NCBI GenBank assembly: GCA_032622095.1
Contig: CP136066.1
Location: forward strand, 46,844,911-46,908,910
Origin: Siphonodentalium dalli
Taxonomy: Eukaryota; Mollusca; Scaphopoda; Gadilida; Siphonodentaliidae
Length of the DNA stretch: 64,000 bases
Direction: 5' to 3'
Below are positions 1 through 10,924 of this stretch, in pieces (within the stretch, counting starts at the first letter, position 1; each line of letters opens with the position of its first letter). The notes under the pieces were generated by a model. The model saw only the letters and a program-made list of their open reading frames with translations, was not told where the DNA came from and ran no database searches. The position numbers and the translations under genes were made by a program.

Positions 1-358
1 TGGGAGACTCGAATATATAAGAGAATACACTGGCCTAACGACATTTACCTTGACTTTGTAAGTCAGTTCATTACCTCCCCCTGAGAGACTCGAATATATA
101 AGAGAATACACTGGCCTAACGACATTTACCTTGACTTTGTAAGTCAGTTCATTACCTCCCCCTGGGAGACTCGAATATATAAGAGAATACACTGGCCTAA
201 CGACATTTACCTTGACTTTGTATGTCAGTTCATTACCTCCCCCTGGGAGACTCGAATATATAAGAGAATACACTGGCCTAACGACATTTACCTTGACTTT
301 GTAAGTCAGTTCATTACCTCCCCCTGGGAGACTCGAATATATAAGAGAATACACTGGC
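1..358. repeat. 81-bp tandem repeat, 4.4 copies, open at window edge
   Basis: Units start at 1, 82, 163, 244 and 325, each opening TGRGAGACTCGAATATATAA and closing with a CCTCCCCC run. They are nearly identical, with single-base differences such as TGAGAG at 82, so the expansion is recent or homogenised. The array stops at 358 inside a unit, after TACACTGGC, and probably continues upstream of the window. No ORF crosses it. Confidence 0.95.
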
Positions 359-424
359 ACAGAATCGTTCATGCTGCACCAGCGAAGCTCCCGTTATGAA
401 AGGGTTAAACATGTCTGGTATGTA

Positions 425-718
425 AATGACAGCTATAGCTATAATGGTTATATGTACATTTAACTATAGCTATTCTGGTTATAGGTACATTTAACTATAG
501 CTATACTGGTTATAGGTACATTTAACTAAAGCTATGATTGTTATTGGTACATTTAACTATAGCTATAATGGTTATAGGTACATTTAACTATATCTATTAT
601 TGTTATAGGTACATGTAACAATTGCTATAATGGTTATAGGTACATTTAAATATGGCTATAATGGTTATATGTACATTTATCTATAGCTATAATGGTTATA
701 GGTACATTTAACTATTGC
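425..718. repeat. 31-bp tandem repeat, about 9 copies
   Basis: The unit is built from CTATAATGGTTATA, GGTACATTTAA and CTATAG, and repeats about every 31 bp with moderate divergence. It is AT-rich and noncoding. Confidence 0.9.
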
Positions 719-1302
719 TAATGTGTGAATCTGTTTGAAGAGAGATTATTTCAGGAATTAATAATGTTAAAGGTGTTAGAACTTGGATTACAACTGTTAT
801 TAAAGTGATGTGAAACACCCCGGTAGGGTGATCAAATAGAAATTGAGAATAATCTTGCTCAAATTAGTTATTTTTTACGAATTATTACTATTATTATTTA
901 TTAATCCAAATTTAAAATACACTCGATCATTCTTGTATATTAATTAAATGCAATGTCTCTCGATTGCGAAATAATTTGTGATATTTAATCGCCGATAGTT
1001 GCTTCCCGAATCGAGATGTAAATATTTACAATTGAGCGTAATTCAGACGGAGTGGTATGCTCGATTACTTTGACATTTTCGGCGATGTTAGTATAATGCT
1101 ACTTTCCCCAGGTTAACATAGTGTCAGGGTACAAACATATCAATTTCTCACACCGAACAAATCCATAATGTTTTTAAGTGAGTATAGTTTGCTATTTCCG
1201 TGTACAATTAACATAATATTCCAAAGCTGTCACTGGTTTAACAATTATTTTAAGGTGTATCAAGATATTACAGCTCAGCTCAGTTGTTGTTGCAACGGTT
1301 AT
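719..1302. other. AT-rich stretch, no feature seen
   Basis: I see no coding-like frame, tandem repeat or strong inverted repeat here. Confidence 0.5.
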
Positions 1303-2285
1303 CAGAGACGTGGCGACAGGGGGAGGTGTCTCACCCCCCAACAGTTGGAAATTTCATACATGCCAAAACATTAGTTGGAAATTTCACACTAACAATAGGT
1401 CGAAAATGTTCTTGTAATTTGATTTTTAAACAATTTATTGGGGGAATTAATTGTTTTGGACCAATATTTGCATATTTTCTTTTTTTAGACTGAAACTTAG
1501 GGGGGTGACAGGTTGGAAATTTCCAACACTTATCATGTGCCTTGACCCCTCCCCCGTGTCCATTCAAAACTGCTAGTAAATTTACAAAAAAAATATTGTC
1601 ATACATTTGGTCAACATTGTCTTGGAATTGTCATCAGTTGGAAATTTTCCAACCTAAGTGGGAGTGTCAGGTTTGAAATTCCAACTCTAGGAAGGCTTGA
1701 GGCTAGTCTAGATGCTAGGATTTAGCGATTTTCTTGATCAGATTTCAAATTGTTCGCACACCGGGCCGAACCATGGTCCGCCCGGTGTGTCATTGTCCCT
1801 CCCCGTTGCCAATACAAAACTGCTAATTAGTTTAACAAAACACTATTTTACTACATTTGGTCAAACTTGTGGACTGAAATGGTTACCAGTTGGAGAATTT
1901 TCCATCCTGAGGGGGAGTATGAGGTTTGAAATTTCCAACACTAGGAAAGCAGTTGAGGCCAGTCCAGATACTAGAATTTGCGATTTTGCGAACAACCATG
2001 GTCATGCAGCCCGGTGTTTCCTGCTCTCTTGTCCATAGTTGTGTGCATTTGTCTGGAGTTAGAAACCACCAGATGTTAGGATTTATGCAATTTTTCAGGT
2101 TAAAATATCTGAATGTTCTCAATACCGGGAATATAGAACCATGGTTTATGAATATATAGGATATTAGGCCTGAGCAGTGAGTCCAAGGGGTGCATTTGGT
2201 TTGAATCTGATTCAAGGGGGTGCGGTTGGAATTTCCCAAAGGTGGACACCCCCAACCCAACGGAGACCATATAGTCACGTCCCTG
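1303..2285. mobile_element. hAT-like nonautonomous element with internal duplication
   Basis: The left end is CAGAGACGTGGCGACAGGGG. The right end is CACGTCCCTG, whose reverse complement CAGGGACGTG pairs with the left end. The flanking 8-mers acggttat (1295-1302) and acagtgat (2286-2293) match at 6 of 8 positions, as an aged hAT target duplication would. Inside, a block of about 250 bp is tandemly repeated: AAAACTGCTA recurs at about 1567 and 1815, and TCTAGATGCTAGGATTT-like words at about 1707, 1966 and 2069. The palindrome GTTGGAAATTTCCAAC is scattered through it. No transposase frame is visible. Related copies lie at 5125 and 13040. Confidence 0.65.
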
Positions 2286-2397
2286 ACAGTGATGCTTACA
2301 GTACTGCAAATTGATGAAATAGTATTTTAGTATAGTCATGTAGCTAAACTAGATATATATAAATATTATAGCTATAACTGGCATTTCCCAGACCTGG

Positions 2398-2482
2398 TAA
2401 AATTAATCAGTTATTAACAAGCTATGTGATATGGGTCTGGTAAAATTAATCAGTTATTAACAAGCTATATGATATGGGTCTG
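2398..2482. repeat. 43-bp tandem duplication
   Basis: Two adjacent copies of TAAAATTAATCAGTTATTAA plus 23 further bases differ by a single G/A change (CTATGTG against CTATATG) and a final base. Confidence 0.9.
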
Positions 2483-4487
2483 CTTGTTCAATCACGACGA
2501 GGATTGGTCTCAAAATTGGTAAAAAGTAAATATCGTTTCTGTCACTTCTGTGCTAAATTTAAAGCAGCTGAACTCGACCAGCCTTGATATGGTAAACAAT
2601 CCGTGATCTTTATAAAACTTGGATCGACCCAAATCATATAAAACAGGTTAAAATTATTATCAATGCTGAATAAGATCGGTAATTAATGGAAATAATGTTT
2701 TCGTATTTATATTTGCAGCTTTACTTGTTTATGTTATATATGTTCCATGTGTTATTTAATGTTGTATATTTGTTCATTTCAATGTGACATATGAGCATGT
2801 GTGATTTTTGGAATGATTAAGATGGGAGACGCACGTTTTGCATAAATCCAGCCAAAAAATGGCAAGAGATTTTCAACAAAGAATGTCTTGGGATCTGTCT
2901 GGCAAAAAATGTTGAGTTTATCATATCATCATCTTCATTGTATATATAATCTGAGCAATGATTGAGAAACAACACAAACAAATAGACTTTTTACATTTGA
3001 GAGGTTGATAATATTATTTTATGTTTTGTCCCTTTTGTACCAAGAACTCCTAGAATAATAAATAATTTCACACGCAACTCCAAGCACCAAATGGCTTATT
3101 GTCTTGGCTCTATATGCGAGGAGGCTTAAGTTGTATGCATAACGTTGGGATAGGTTTGTAATTGCGTAATATAGCAGCATACCAACATATATCACAATGA
3201 AGAACAAAGCAGCCACACATGCATATTCCAGCCCAATGAATACACATGTTCATATGCAGTGTGGTCCACTAAAGCAGGGGGCAATCAACTGAAATTATGC
3301 CGCAGTGTTAAGACATATGGTTGTCTGCTTTAACTTTGTTATGAACCCATGACCCACAACTCATCTCAGGCCAATGGTTCATTGATCAACATGAGGCATG
3401 ACATGAACATTCTCAAATATAGAACATTATTTATAGGTAGTTGCCTTTTAAATGAAAAGAATAATTAGATATCACGAATCAAGAATCATTAAGTCTCCTC
3501 TCGTGATCTTGAAATATGATATCATGGATATATGGACTGCACATTTGAAAACAACATTTTTTTTCAGAACTTCTTGGTACCTGAAAACAGTGACATTTTA
3601 AATATTTGTCATGCCATAACAGTTAAGTAAATGAGGTTATAATATACAATGGGTCGATGGTTCTTAAATAATGTGTCACACTAATCGCTCGTACCAAATT
3701 TCACAAAGAAATTACTGCAGTGAGAAAATCCTTTTTGAAATATCAGGAAATTTTGGCAAAAACGTGCGTCTGACCCTTAACATTCCCAGTTTATTGTGAA
3801 CACTTGATGTGTAAATATTGTAAGAACATTTAATGTGTAAATATTGTATATAGTTATCACATTTATCATGTTCTCTTAACCGTCCTAGCTTATTGTGAAC
3901 ACTTAATGTGTAAATATTGTCTATATTATCCCAAGGGCATGTCGTTAAAACGAGTAAAATATATCAATTTAAACCGAGCGAGCCACTTTTAAAAAACGCA
4001 TCGCTATATATACCATACATTACAAGGGAGGTCCAATAATCGAATAAATTTTAACTTCTAACAGCCATTATTCACAAACGTCAGAACCGATTCTTGAAAT
4101 TCCAACGTCGCAATTGATCGAGTAAGAGCAATATTTACACAATTCTAGGATAAACTGTTCAAAAACAGGCGCTGATTAAAACCGTTATGGACAGTACCGG
4201 AACCTGTACACTTTACTATACAGGAGAAAATATACCGTACATTTGAAACTAAATATTTATCGATAAAAAAACCCCACCTTTTGTTGACAAATTCATGATT
4301 CGACATATCTACTGTTAATCTGCGCAAATCAATCTGTAGTTGTGGCAATGCATGAGTCGATTTCAACTTTATGTGTAATAGAATCCAAGTCGCCACTCAT
4401 TTCCAATAATCGAGCAATTTTATATGTTCAAACTTATTTTCTTGCTAAACTAGCCTTGACACAAACCACGGAAATCGCCGAATTCGG
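2483..4487. other. No recognised gene; short 3-copy repeat at 3792-3920
   Basis: The only internal structure is the word TTAATGTGTAAATATTGT, or close variants, at about 3803, 3831 and 3903. Two copies are preceded by TTATTGTGAACACTT. A minus-strand frame at 3019-3216 is hydrophobic at its start but has no family I recognise and no splice context, so I do not call it. Confidence 0.5.
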
Positions 4488-4815
4488 CTCGGTAAAACTC
4501 GAAATACCGAACCAATTGGTAACTGCCCCCTGATAATAAAGTCATTAATACGGATGAACTCGAGATACAGAACCAATATGTGACGTCACCCCCTGATAAT
4601 AATGTCATTAATACGGATGAACTCGAGATACCGAACCAATATGTGACGTCACCCTCTGATAATAAAGTCATTAATACAGATGAACTCGAGATACAGAACC
4701 AATATGTGACGTCACCCCCTGATAATAATGTCATTAATACGGATGAACTCGAGATACAGAACCAATATGTGACGTCACCCTCTGATAATAAAGTCATTAA
4801 TACAGATGAACTCGA
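4488..4815. repeat. 63-bp tandem repeat carrying a CRE palindrome in each unit
   Basis: About 5 units of 63 bp alternate between two forms (CCCTGATAATAATG and CTCTGATAATAAAG), giving a 126-bp higher-order period. Four units contain the perfect palindrome TGACGTCA, at 4581, 4644, 4707 and 4770, the consensus cAMP-response element bound by CREB/ATF factors. Each unit also holds CTCGAG. Because 63 is a multiple of 3 and stops are rare, both strands are open, with a 21-residue periodic peptide on each; this is a by-product of the array and not evidence of a protein. Confidence 0.9.
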
Positions 4816-5124
4816 ATTATTTTATAGCTCATATAATAACGTCGTCGTTAATTACCGATCAACCGATTTCCATATTATAGTTCTATGTGAAGTTTAATGT
4901 TCCTTCAGCGTCAAACATCGCTCGTGTATTTGTCAGAATCATTCACTTGCATCTTATATTTATAATGTCCATGCGTTGATGCAGTTCTTCGATGCGTATA
5001 TACATAGTGGCACCTAATTAGCTGCCAATCCGCACTCAATCGCGTCTTTTTCAAGTTAATGTTAACAGTTCTCGGGAATCAAATTCCGAATACGTTTTGG
5101 AGAACACTCGAAACTTCAGCTGTA
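4816..5124. other. No feature seen
   Basis: AT-rich sequence between the 63-bp array and the next element. Nothing supported. Confidence 0.5.
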
Positions 5125-5558
5125 CAGGTACGTGGCGACAGGGGGTGGGTGGTTTGGGTGTCTCATGTAAGTTTTCAACAGTTGGAAATTTCATGACACA
5201 ACAATAGTTGGAAATTTTACACCAGAAAATAGGTTTGAATTATTCTCATCGTTTGATTTTCCAACCTGTAATTTCTGGGGGAATTTCTTGTTTTTAGACC
5301 AACAGTGGCATATTTTTTTACTTCTGATCAAAATGTTGCTATGAAATGATCATTCGTTGGTAATTTTCCAACATGATGGGGTGTCACGTTGGATATTTCC
5401 AACAGTTGGAAAGTACCAGTTGATAAATTCCAACCCAAGGGGGTTGCTAATTGAAGTCTGCGAACCTGAATGTTTGCTGTCTGGTCCAATTATGGGTGGG
5501 GTGTAGTTGGAAATTTGAAGGTAGATACCCGTTCACCCCATCTCTAGCCACGTCCCTG
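5125..5558. mobile_element. Second copy of the hAT-like GTTGGAAATTT element
   Basis: The left terminus CAGGTACGTGGCGACAGGGG and the reverse complement of the right terminus, CAGGGACGTGGC, form a 12-base TIR with one mismatch. Inside are several TTGGAAATTT words and a GGGGTGTCA motif shared with the copy at 1303-2285. The internal 250-bp block is present once. The flanking 8-mers do not match, so the target duplication is lost or the ends were exchanged. Confidence 0.6.
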
Positions 5559-6168
5559 GGAGATGCAGCTCCATGTATTGTTACACCAATCCGTTATTAT
5601 CCATCTAATGCACAATATTGCATGCGTTTAGGCACAAAAGAGACTGCTGTGCATATAAACGAAACAAAACATATTATATTTGGAATTCTTATAAGACTAG
5701 ACAGTACATACCTGTATCTGATTTTCCATAGATATAATATTATCCTACTATTTGTTTTAATAAAAAAGGAAGATATAATTACGAACAAATCAGAAGATAC
5801 ATTCAGGTTCATGTGAATTCAGTCAATGATGGCAGCTATACGATGACGTTACTCGCCGAGTTTCGTTGATAAGTGGAAATTGTGAAATGAACATGATGAA
5901 ATTGACAAGCTTCGCCATCTACAGTGTCTGAAGCGAAGTGCTCCCCTATCAATAATGGCTAATATCCGTAAAATTCTTCCCATTTACACTCGGCAGCACA
6001 AATGTTTCTTCGTATTTTAAATACTTTGATATGGATCGTTTACATTTTATAATAATTTGTGTTCAACGGACGGATTCTTATGTTTTATTCGGTTTTTAAA
6101 CTGCGAGGGTGGGGAGATCTCGGTTTGTTTACATTATGATTGTTGGATTCCGATTACGATTGACCTCA
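5559..6168. other. No feature seen
   Basis: Moderately AT-rich. The open frames near 5600-5816 on both strands overlap one another, are of random-like composition, and partly extend the preceding element. Confidence 0.4.
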
Positions 6169-6490
6169 TTAAAGATACTCAATCCGATCAGATGCCCTAA
6201 ATTACTATTTATTTGGCTTCGGGACTAAACAATATTTCGATGATTCGAGTCGAGGCACCCACCCGTCAAAGCTCAGAGTGTTCAGATATCGATTTTTGAA
6301 GCTTGTTGTTTCTCGAGATCTGCAGTAATAATGGGCCCAGAAACACGTGGTCAAACTGGCGGTCTTGTGGATGAAGGTGGATAACTCTTAAGATCAAGTG
6401 GTTATTATTTCCACTTGATTTTAGAGTTATCGATATCTGATCATTCTGACCTTTAACTGGTGGGTTCCTCGACTCGAATCAAATATTGTT
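6169..6490 (+). mobile_element. Truncated copy of the TTAAAGGTACTCAATC element
   Basis: It begins TTAAAGATACTCAATCCGATC, the terminus found complete at 44900, 45389, 18255 and 61093. The block near 6230-6300 (GATTCGAGTCGAGG, then CAGATATCGATTTTTGAA) reappears inverted at about 6432-6488 (ATCGATATCTGATCA, then CCTCGACTCGAATC), so this copy folds back on itself. Its normal right end is missing. Confidence 0.6.
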
Positions 6491-7026
6491 TATAACAAAT
6501 ACTGATACATTTTATGATTCTGAAATATATAATGCAGATGGAAGAAAGTTAAAATTATTTATCCAAGTTTTAGATGCTCAGTGTCAAGGTTGTTCAAAAT
6601 TAGGTAGTTTATATTGTTCAGTAAAAGTCCAAATTATCGTTAGTTTAATTGCTAATATCATATATTTTTACTCATTTATATAAGCCTCCATCTATTCGAA
6701 ACGGCCAATGTGGGTTTTGTAAAATTTCCTTGATAAAAAATAGTTTTTGATTTGTAGTTTTTGCATGCTATTATTTGTTATGCCGGTCATCAAACATAAT
6801 TCCATTAATTTTTGCCCTGGCCTGTCCAGTGTAATTTACCCATTCCACACTAGCGTAATGAATGGAATCAGCCCCCACGTACACTACATGTAAGAAAGAT
6901 GCGCTATTAATATCGATTAACACTTTTCCCCTTTCAATAGAATTTGACATGTACATAGTCACACCCGTTAAAAGTGACATAAACAGAAAGAATATTTAAA
7001 AAGACATATTTTATTCTCATAATTAC
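6491..7026. other. No feature seen
   Basis: AT-rich. The short plus-strand frame at 6486-6683 starts in the element tail and has no recognisable domain. Confidence 0.4.
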
Positions 7027-7155
7027 CGTGTAAATAGTATGTTTTTGTCAAGTTTGTACACGTTGTTATGTAAACACAAGCCAGGTTCTGCAACATTCTA
7101 GGCTTGCGTTTACATAACAAAGAGTATGACATGACAATAACATACTATTTACGCG
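7027..7155. repeat. Inverted repeat with ~55-bp arms
   Basis: The left arm 7027-7082 (CGTGTAAATAGTATG ... GTTATGTAAACACAAGCC) pairs with the right arm 7101-7155 (GGCTTGCGTTTACATAAC ... CATACTATTTACGCG) around an 18-base loop. Pairing is near-perfect at both ends and weaker in the middle. It looks like a small foldback MITE. Confidence 0.8.
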
Positions 7156-7485
7156 ATAGGTATGATTGGTATAAGAACAACATCTGTGTATATTTGAATA
7201 TGTGTTCTGTTTATGGCGGTTTTAACGGAAGTGACTATTTTAACAGCAATACGCACCGCGGAGACCACCCGTGGCTTTAAAATGGTATGAAGTTTAATCA
7301 TCCCATGATTTAATCATTTATTCTGGTATAGTAATGAAACGGAAAAATTGTTACTTTTTCCGGTTTCTGTTTAATTCTCCGTACCGAACAATTCTCAGTT
7401 CTCATGGTAAACCAACAGAGACCAGGAGAGGTATATCCTTCATGTGAGAATACACGAAACCACGCACCGCTCTCCATTTCCATAT

Positions 7486-7812
7486 GGGTTAGAGTTAGGG
7501 TTAGATATAGGGTTAGAGTTAGAGTTAGGATTAGGGTTAGGGCTAGGGTTAGGGTTATGGCTAGGGTTAGAGTTATGGTTAGAGTTAGGGTTAGGGCTAG
7601 GGTTGGTTTTACGGTTAGGTTTACGGTTAGGGCTAGGGTTAGAGTTATAGTTAGGTTTAGGGCTAGGGTTAGGGTTAGGTTTAGGGCTAGGTTTATTGTT
7701 AGGGGTAGGGCTATGGTTAGAGTTAGGACTAGGGTTTTTTAGGGTTAGGGCTAGGGATAGGGCTAGGGTTATGTTTAGGGTTAGGTTTACGATTAGGACT
7801 AGGGTTAGGGTT
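7486..7812 (+). repeat. Degenerate interstitial telomere-like (TTAGGG)n tract
   Basis: About 325 bp of hexamers built on TTAGGG (GTTAGGGTTAGGG, GGCTAGGGTTAGAG, TTTACGGTTAGG). Exact TTAGGG units alternate with one-base variants such as CTAGGG, TTAGAG, TTATGG and TTACGG. TTAGGG is the usual animal telomere repeat. The flanks are ordinary unique sequence, so this is internal and not a chromosome end. The arginine/valine-rich and leucine/glycine-rich frames across it are repeat artefacts. Confidence 0.85.
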
Positions 7813-7920
7813 ATTGTATTCTTACATGAAAGAGAGAATTCCGGATAAAGTGTTCGTCGATACTAACAATGCGATAATTTAAGAAAGACGATATGTATAA
7901 TCTAGTTTGAAATTATTTAA

Positions 7921-8110
7921 TCTATACTAATACAAATAAATTGTGTTTGTTTGTTTGTTTATTTATTTGTTTGAATGTTTGACTGTCGGGCTATGGGCGA
8001 CAAAACGGCCGGACCATCGGAGCTGAAAATGTGTACACAGGGGTAAATTGACCTGCGGCATGTCATTGGATCGGTGCCTTTGACATCAGATGTCTTAGAA
8101 TGGTACTTAT
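7921..8110 (+). mobile_element. Putative Helitron 5' end
   Basis: The stretch begins TCTATACTAATAC, like the TC-start consensus of Helitron 5' ends, directly after an A, and runs into a TTTG-rich tract. It is followed by CTGTCGGGCTATGGGCGACAAAACGG, shown in two parts as GTCGGGCTATGG and GCGACAAAACGG. Diverged relatives of this internal part recur at 10000-10640 and 63240-63400. No Rep/helicase coding is seen. The 3' boundary of this copy is not identified. Confidence 0.45.
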
Positions 8111-9745
8111 AATTAAATGAAATAAACAGTTAATTATATTCCAAAAAATTGACCAAACGGCTGGACAATGAGAGCTGGGTAATTAAATGGGTACAATGCC
8201 CTGATATTCCTGTAAGACACATAGGGCCTACTATTATCATATGATATTATGCTCTGTCTTGGTGAATATACACACATGCGAGCCAACTAGCATGAACCAT
8301 CATCTCAACACATATATCTGAGAAGAGAGGTGTGTATTATGCTCTATCACGCTATCATGGACTGAACATATATCACCAGATGCCAACAAATATGGCGTAC
8401 CATACACACATTATCTGACATTATTCACTATATATCAATGCATATGATCGATGTTTCAAAACATCTAAAAACAAAACCATTGAACTGTCGGGCATATTCC
8501 CACAACTTACAAACTAAAACCATTAAAACTTCGCCAAAATTTCGAAATCTCCGCAATATATTCTCACAAAGGACAGAGGCCACACCTCGAATTATTCACA
8601 CAGCACAGTGGAAGATTATGCAATGTAAACATAATTGCAAGCAAATCATTTAGAGTAATTAATCACCAACTCCAACAGAGTAAGAGTATCAAATCTCCAT
8701 CATTAAAGCCACACAGGACACCATGTCCGCCACATGTGTGAATCTATCATGTAACAATTTGGACCAGATTTATATGGTTCTCTCCAGATTACAGGGTGCA
8801 CTCAGTGTATATAGCCTGTAACAAAACTTATATAATTCACACTTAATGTGTCTACATTTGAAGGTGCTGTCCCCGACAGGTCATGCCTTCAAAATTGCAT
8901 ATAATATGCAAATACAAAATAATTCCGCAAATAAAATTCACAATACTATGCTTGTTCAAACTATGACTGATACAATTGCTCTAATAAATTAGCAGCACAA
9001 GTCACCCGATCTAAATTGATGGAATCTATAAGTTCCGGGCTCAGAATAATAATTAAAGTGGCATGTAATATGCTGTATTATAAAATTGGCACAAATCGTG
9101 CACGACCATGGAAATGGTGCTACTGGCCTCGACGAATCGGGCCATTCACATTTAAAATAGGCATATATTATGCCCATCTATTTATGACGCCGTTCCGTGA
9201 CGAAATTCCGCGTTATCACTATTATACTATAGTAGAAAAGTGAATCGAAACATATGCTCAATCTATATTATGGCTATCCGAGCGATGTAGTATAGCCCTA
9301 TGTCTATTACATTCCCAGCTAGCAGTCTACATATAGACTATAAGACTTAAGGCCATATATTTAACTTTACTATTGAAAGTTGCAGGTGGGCTGGTTGGGG
9401 TGCAGAATAAGAAAGGTTGTATACATTACAATGTTCTCTTCTCTCTCAAAATAACACACTGCACGATGCAATACATCGATGATGATGAATCACATGCGAC
9501 ATGTAATATATGATAACGTCTATGGATCCGAAGAATATCATGTTGAATAACCTACATGTGAAGTCTGGAAACTACTAGACCCAATTCGGAATGATTTGAG
9601 TCTGGATGAATATTTATATCCTTTATGATATAACTTTAAGAAGCTTTTACATTGTTTATATATATTAAGTATTTATTTATTTAAGTTTAAGTTGGAGATA
9701 ACCCAACCGCTCCATTGTGTTTATATGAGAAAACTAACTATAGCA
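8111..9745. other. No recognised gene
   Basis: AT-rich (8150-9740). Frames at 8438-8653 and on both strands at 8989-9243 show no domain, no bias for coding on one strand and no splice context. Nothing else supported. Confidence 0.45.
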
Positions 9746-9803
9746 ATGGCGGCAAACGTGAGTGAGAAGTACTCACGGTGGGATTGGGCTAAAGTTAAAA
9801 GAG
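9746..9803 (+). CDS. Candidate first coding exon, protein not recognised
   Basis: An ATG in the context GCAATGGCGG opens a 19-codon frame, MAANVSEKYSRWDWAKVKR, that ends at AGAG followed by GTAAGG, close to the ideal animal splice donor. Read through, the frame stops 8 codons later, so it is only useful if spliced, in phase 1. The peptide is hydrophilic with an aromatic WDW core and looks protein-like, but I do not recognise a family. A second potential donor, GTGAGT, occurs inside it at 9758, so a shorter exon is possible. No matching downstream exon was found on the plus strand; the following 3 kb is repeats. The evidence is start context plus donor only, so chance is a real alternative. 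Confidence 0.28.
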
Positions 9804-9990
9804 GTAAGGCAGCATATAGAAATTAAGAGGGAGAGGGTCGCAAAGATTTGCGTGCAGTGTAGAGTAACAAATGATGGTTTAGTAATTATTGTTAAAAAGG
9901 TTGTTAATAATAAATATTCCTAATAATTCTGATCTAATAAAATATTGATAATATTACATATTTTACCACCGCCACAGTAGGAACATAGAA
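9804..9990. other. AT-rich spacer
   Basis: If the exon at 9746 is real, this is the start of its first intron. Nothing else seen. Confidence 0.3.
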
Positions 9991-10640
9991 CACGGACCAC
10001 TAATCTGTTGTTTGATTGTCGGGTATATTTCACAATACAAAAATTCGAACATGTACACAAGGGTCAGTTGACACGGGATTGTCGTGGGATAGGTGCCGGT
10101 CACACCAGACGTCTTAAAGAGGCACTGATAATTAATTTAACATATACCCAAAACGGTTGGAATCTGGTCGTTGAAATTTGCTTCACAGGGGTAAATTGAC
10201 CCGAGTTGTGTCATTCGATAGGTGCCGTTGACATCTCACAAATTAATGGGGCACTATTAAACAATTTTAATTAAATAATTTATCATATACCCGAAATGGT
10301 TGCTGAAAAATTGGAATGTATGTGCAAATTGACCTGGGATTACAATTGGATATGTGTCGTTGACCAAAGAGGGGAACTTAGCATTATATTATCACATGTG
10401 AGCAATAAATAGTGTTTCTTATCAGCTTAGATGACATGTATGGAAATTTGTACACAGGGGTGACATCGTGTGATATGCGCCTTCGACCTCAATTGACTAA
10501 AAGGGGGACAAATACATTATATTAACCTAAATGATCAATTTAAAGCGTTTAACAGCTCAGAAAAAGATGGGTAATTGATTAACGTGGGTAAATTTCGCCG
10601 AGGATTGTCATGAGATATGTGCCGCTGACCTCAAATTACT
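9991..10640. repeat. Diverged tandem relatives of the Helitron-like repeat at 7.9 kb
   Basis: About four units, each with a version of ACACAAGGGTCAGTTGAC, then GGATAGGTGCCGTTGAC, then an AAAGRGGCACT-like word followed by AATTAA, start near 10015, 10180, 10310 and 10445. The same words at 7.9-8.1 kb show they are one family. The units are strongly diverged, so the array is old. Confidence 0.6.
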
Positions 10641-10924
10641 TTCAAGATGTACTAATAATTAAAAATAAAGAGCGTCTATTATCAAATCCTAAAGATAGAT
10701 GTAACTTTATCCGGAGAGAATCTGATGGTTATTTGGTGCAATTGTGATTTAGGAGATAGGATTTGCGTTTCTTGAATTAAGCTTTTCAATAATTTCCATA
10801 TACAGACATAGATACCATGAAACTCATAATTATGTATATACAATGTATTTCCAGTTCTATACTAAATACTCATTGATGAGTTGTACCTCGTTAAATGTTC
10901 AAATAATGAGTTCATCAAACGTTG

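Noticed and set aside
3019-3216. Minus-strand frame with hydrophobic start
   Set aside because: No ATG in good context (it opens on GTG), no family, no splice signals; random composition cannot be excluded.
7404-7742. Arg/Val-rich 112-codon frame
   Set aside because: It is the translation of TTAGGG-like hexamers and nothing more.
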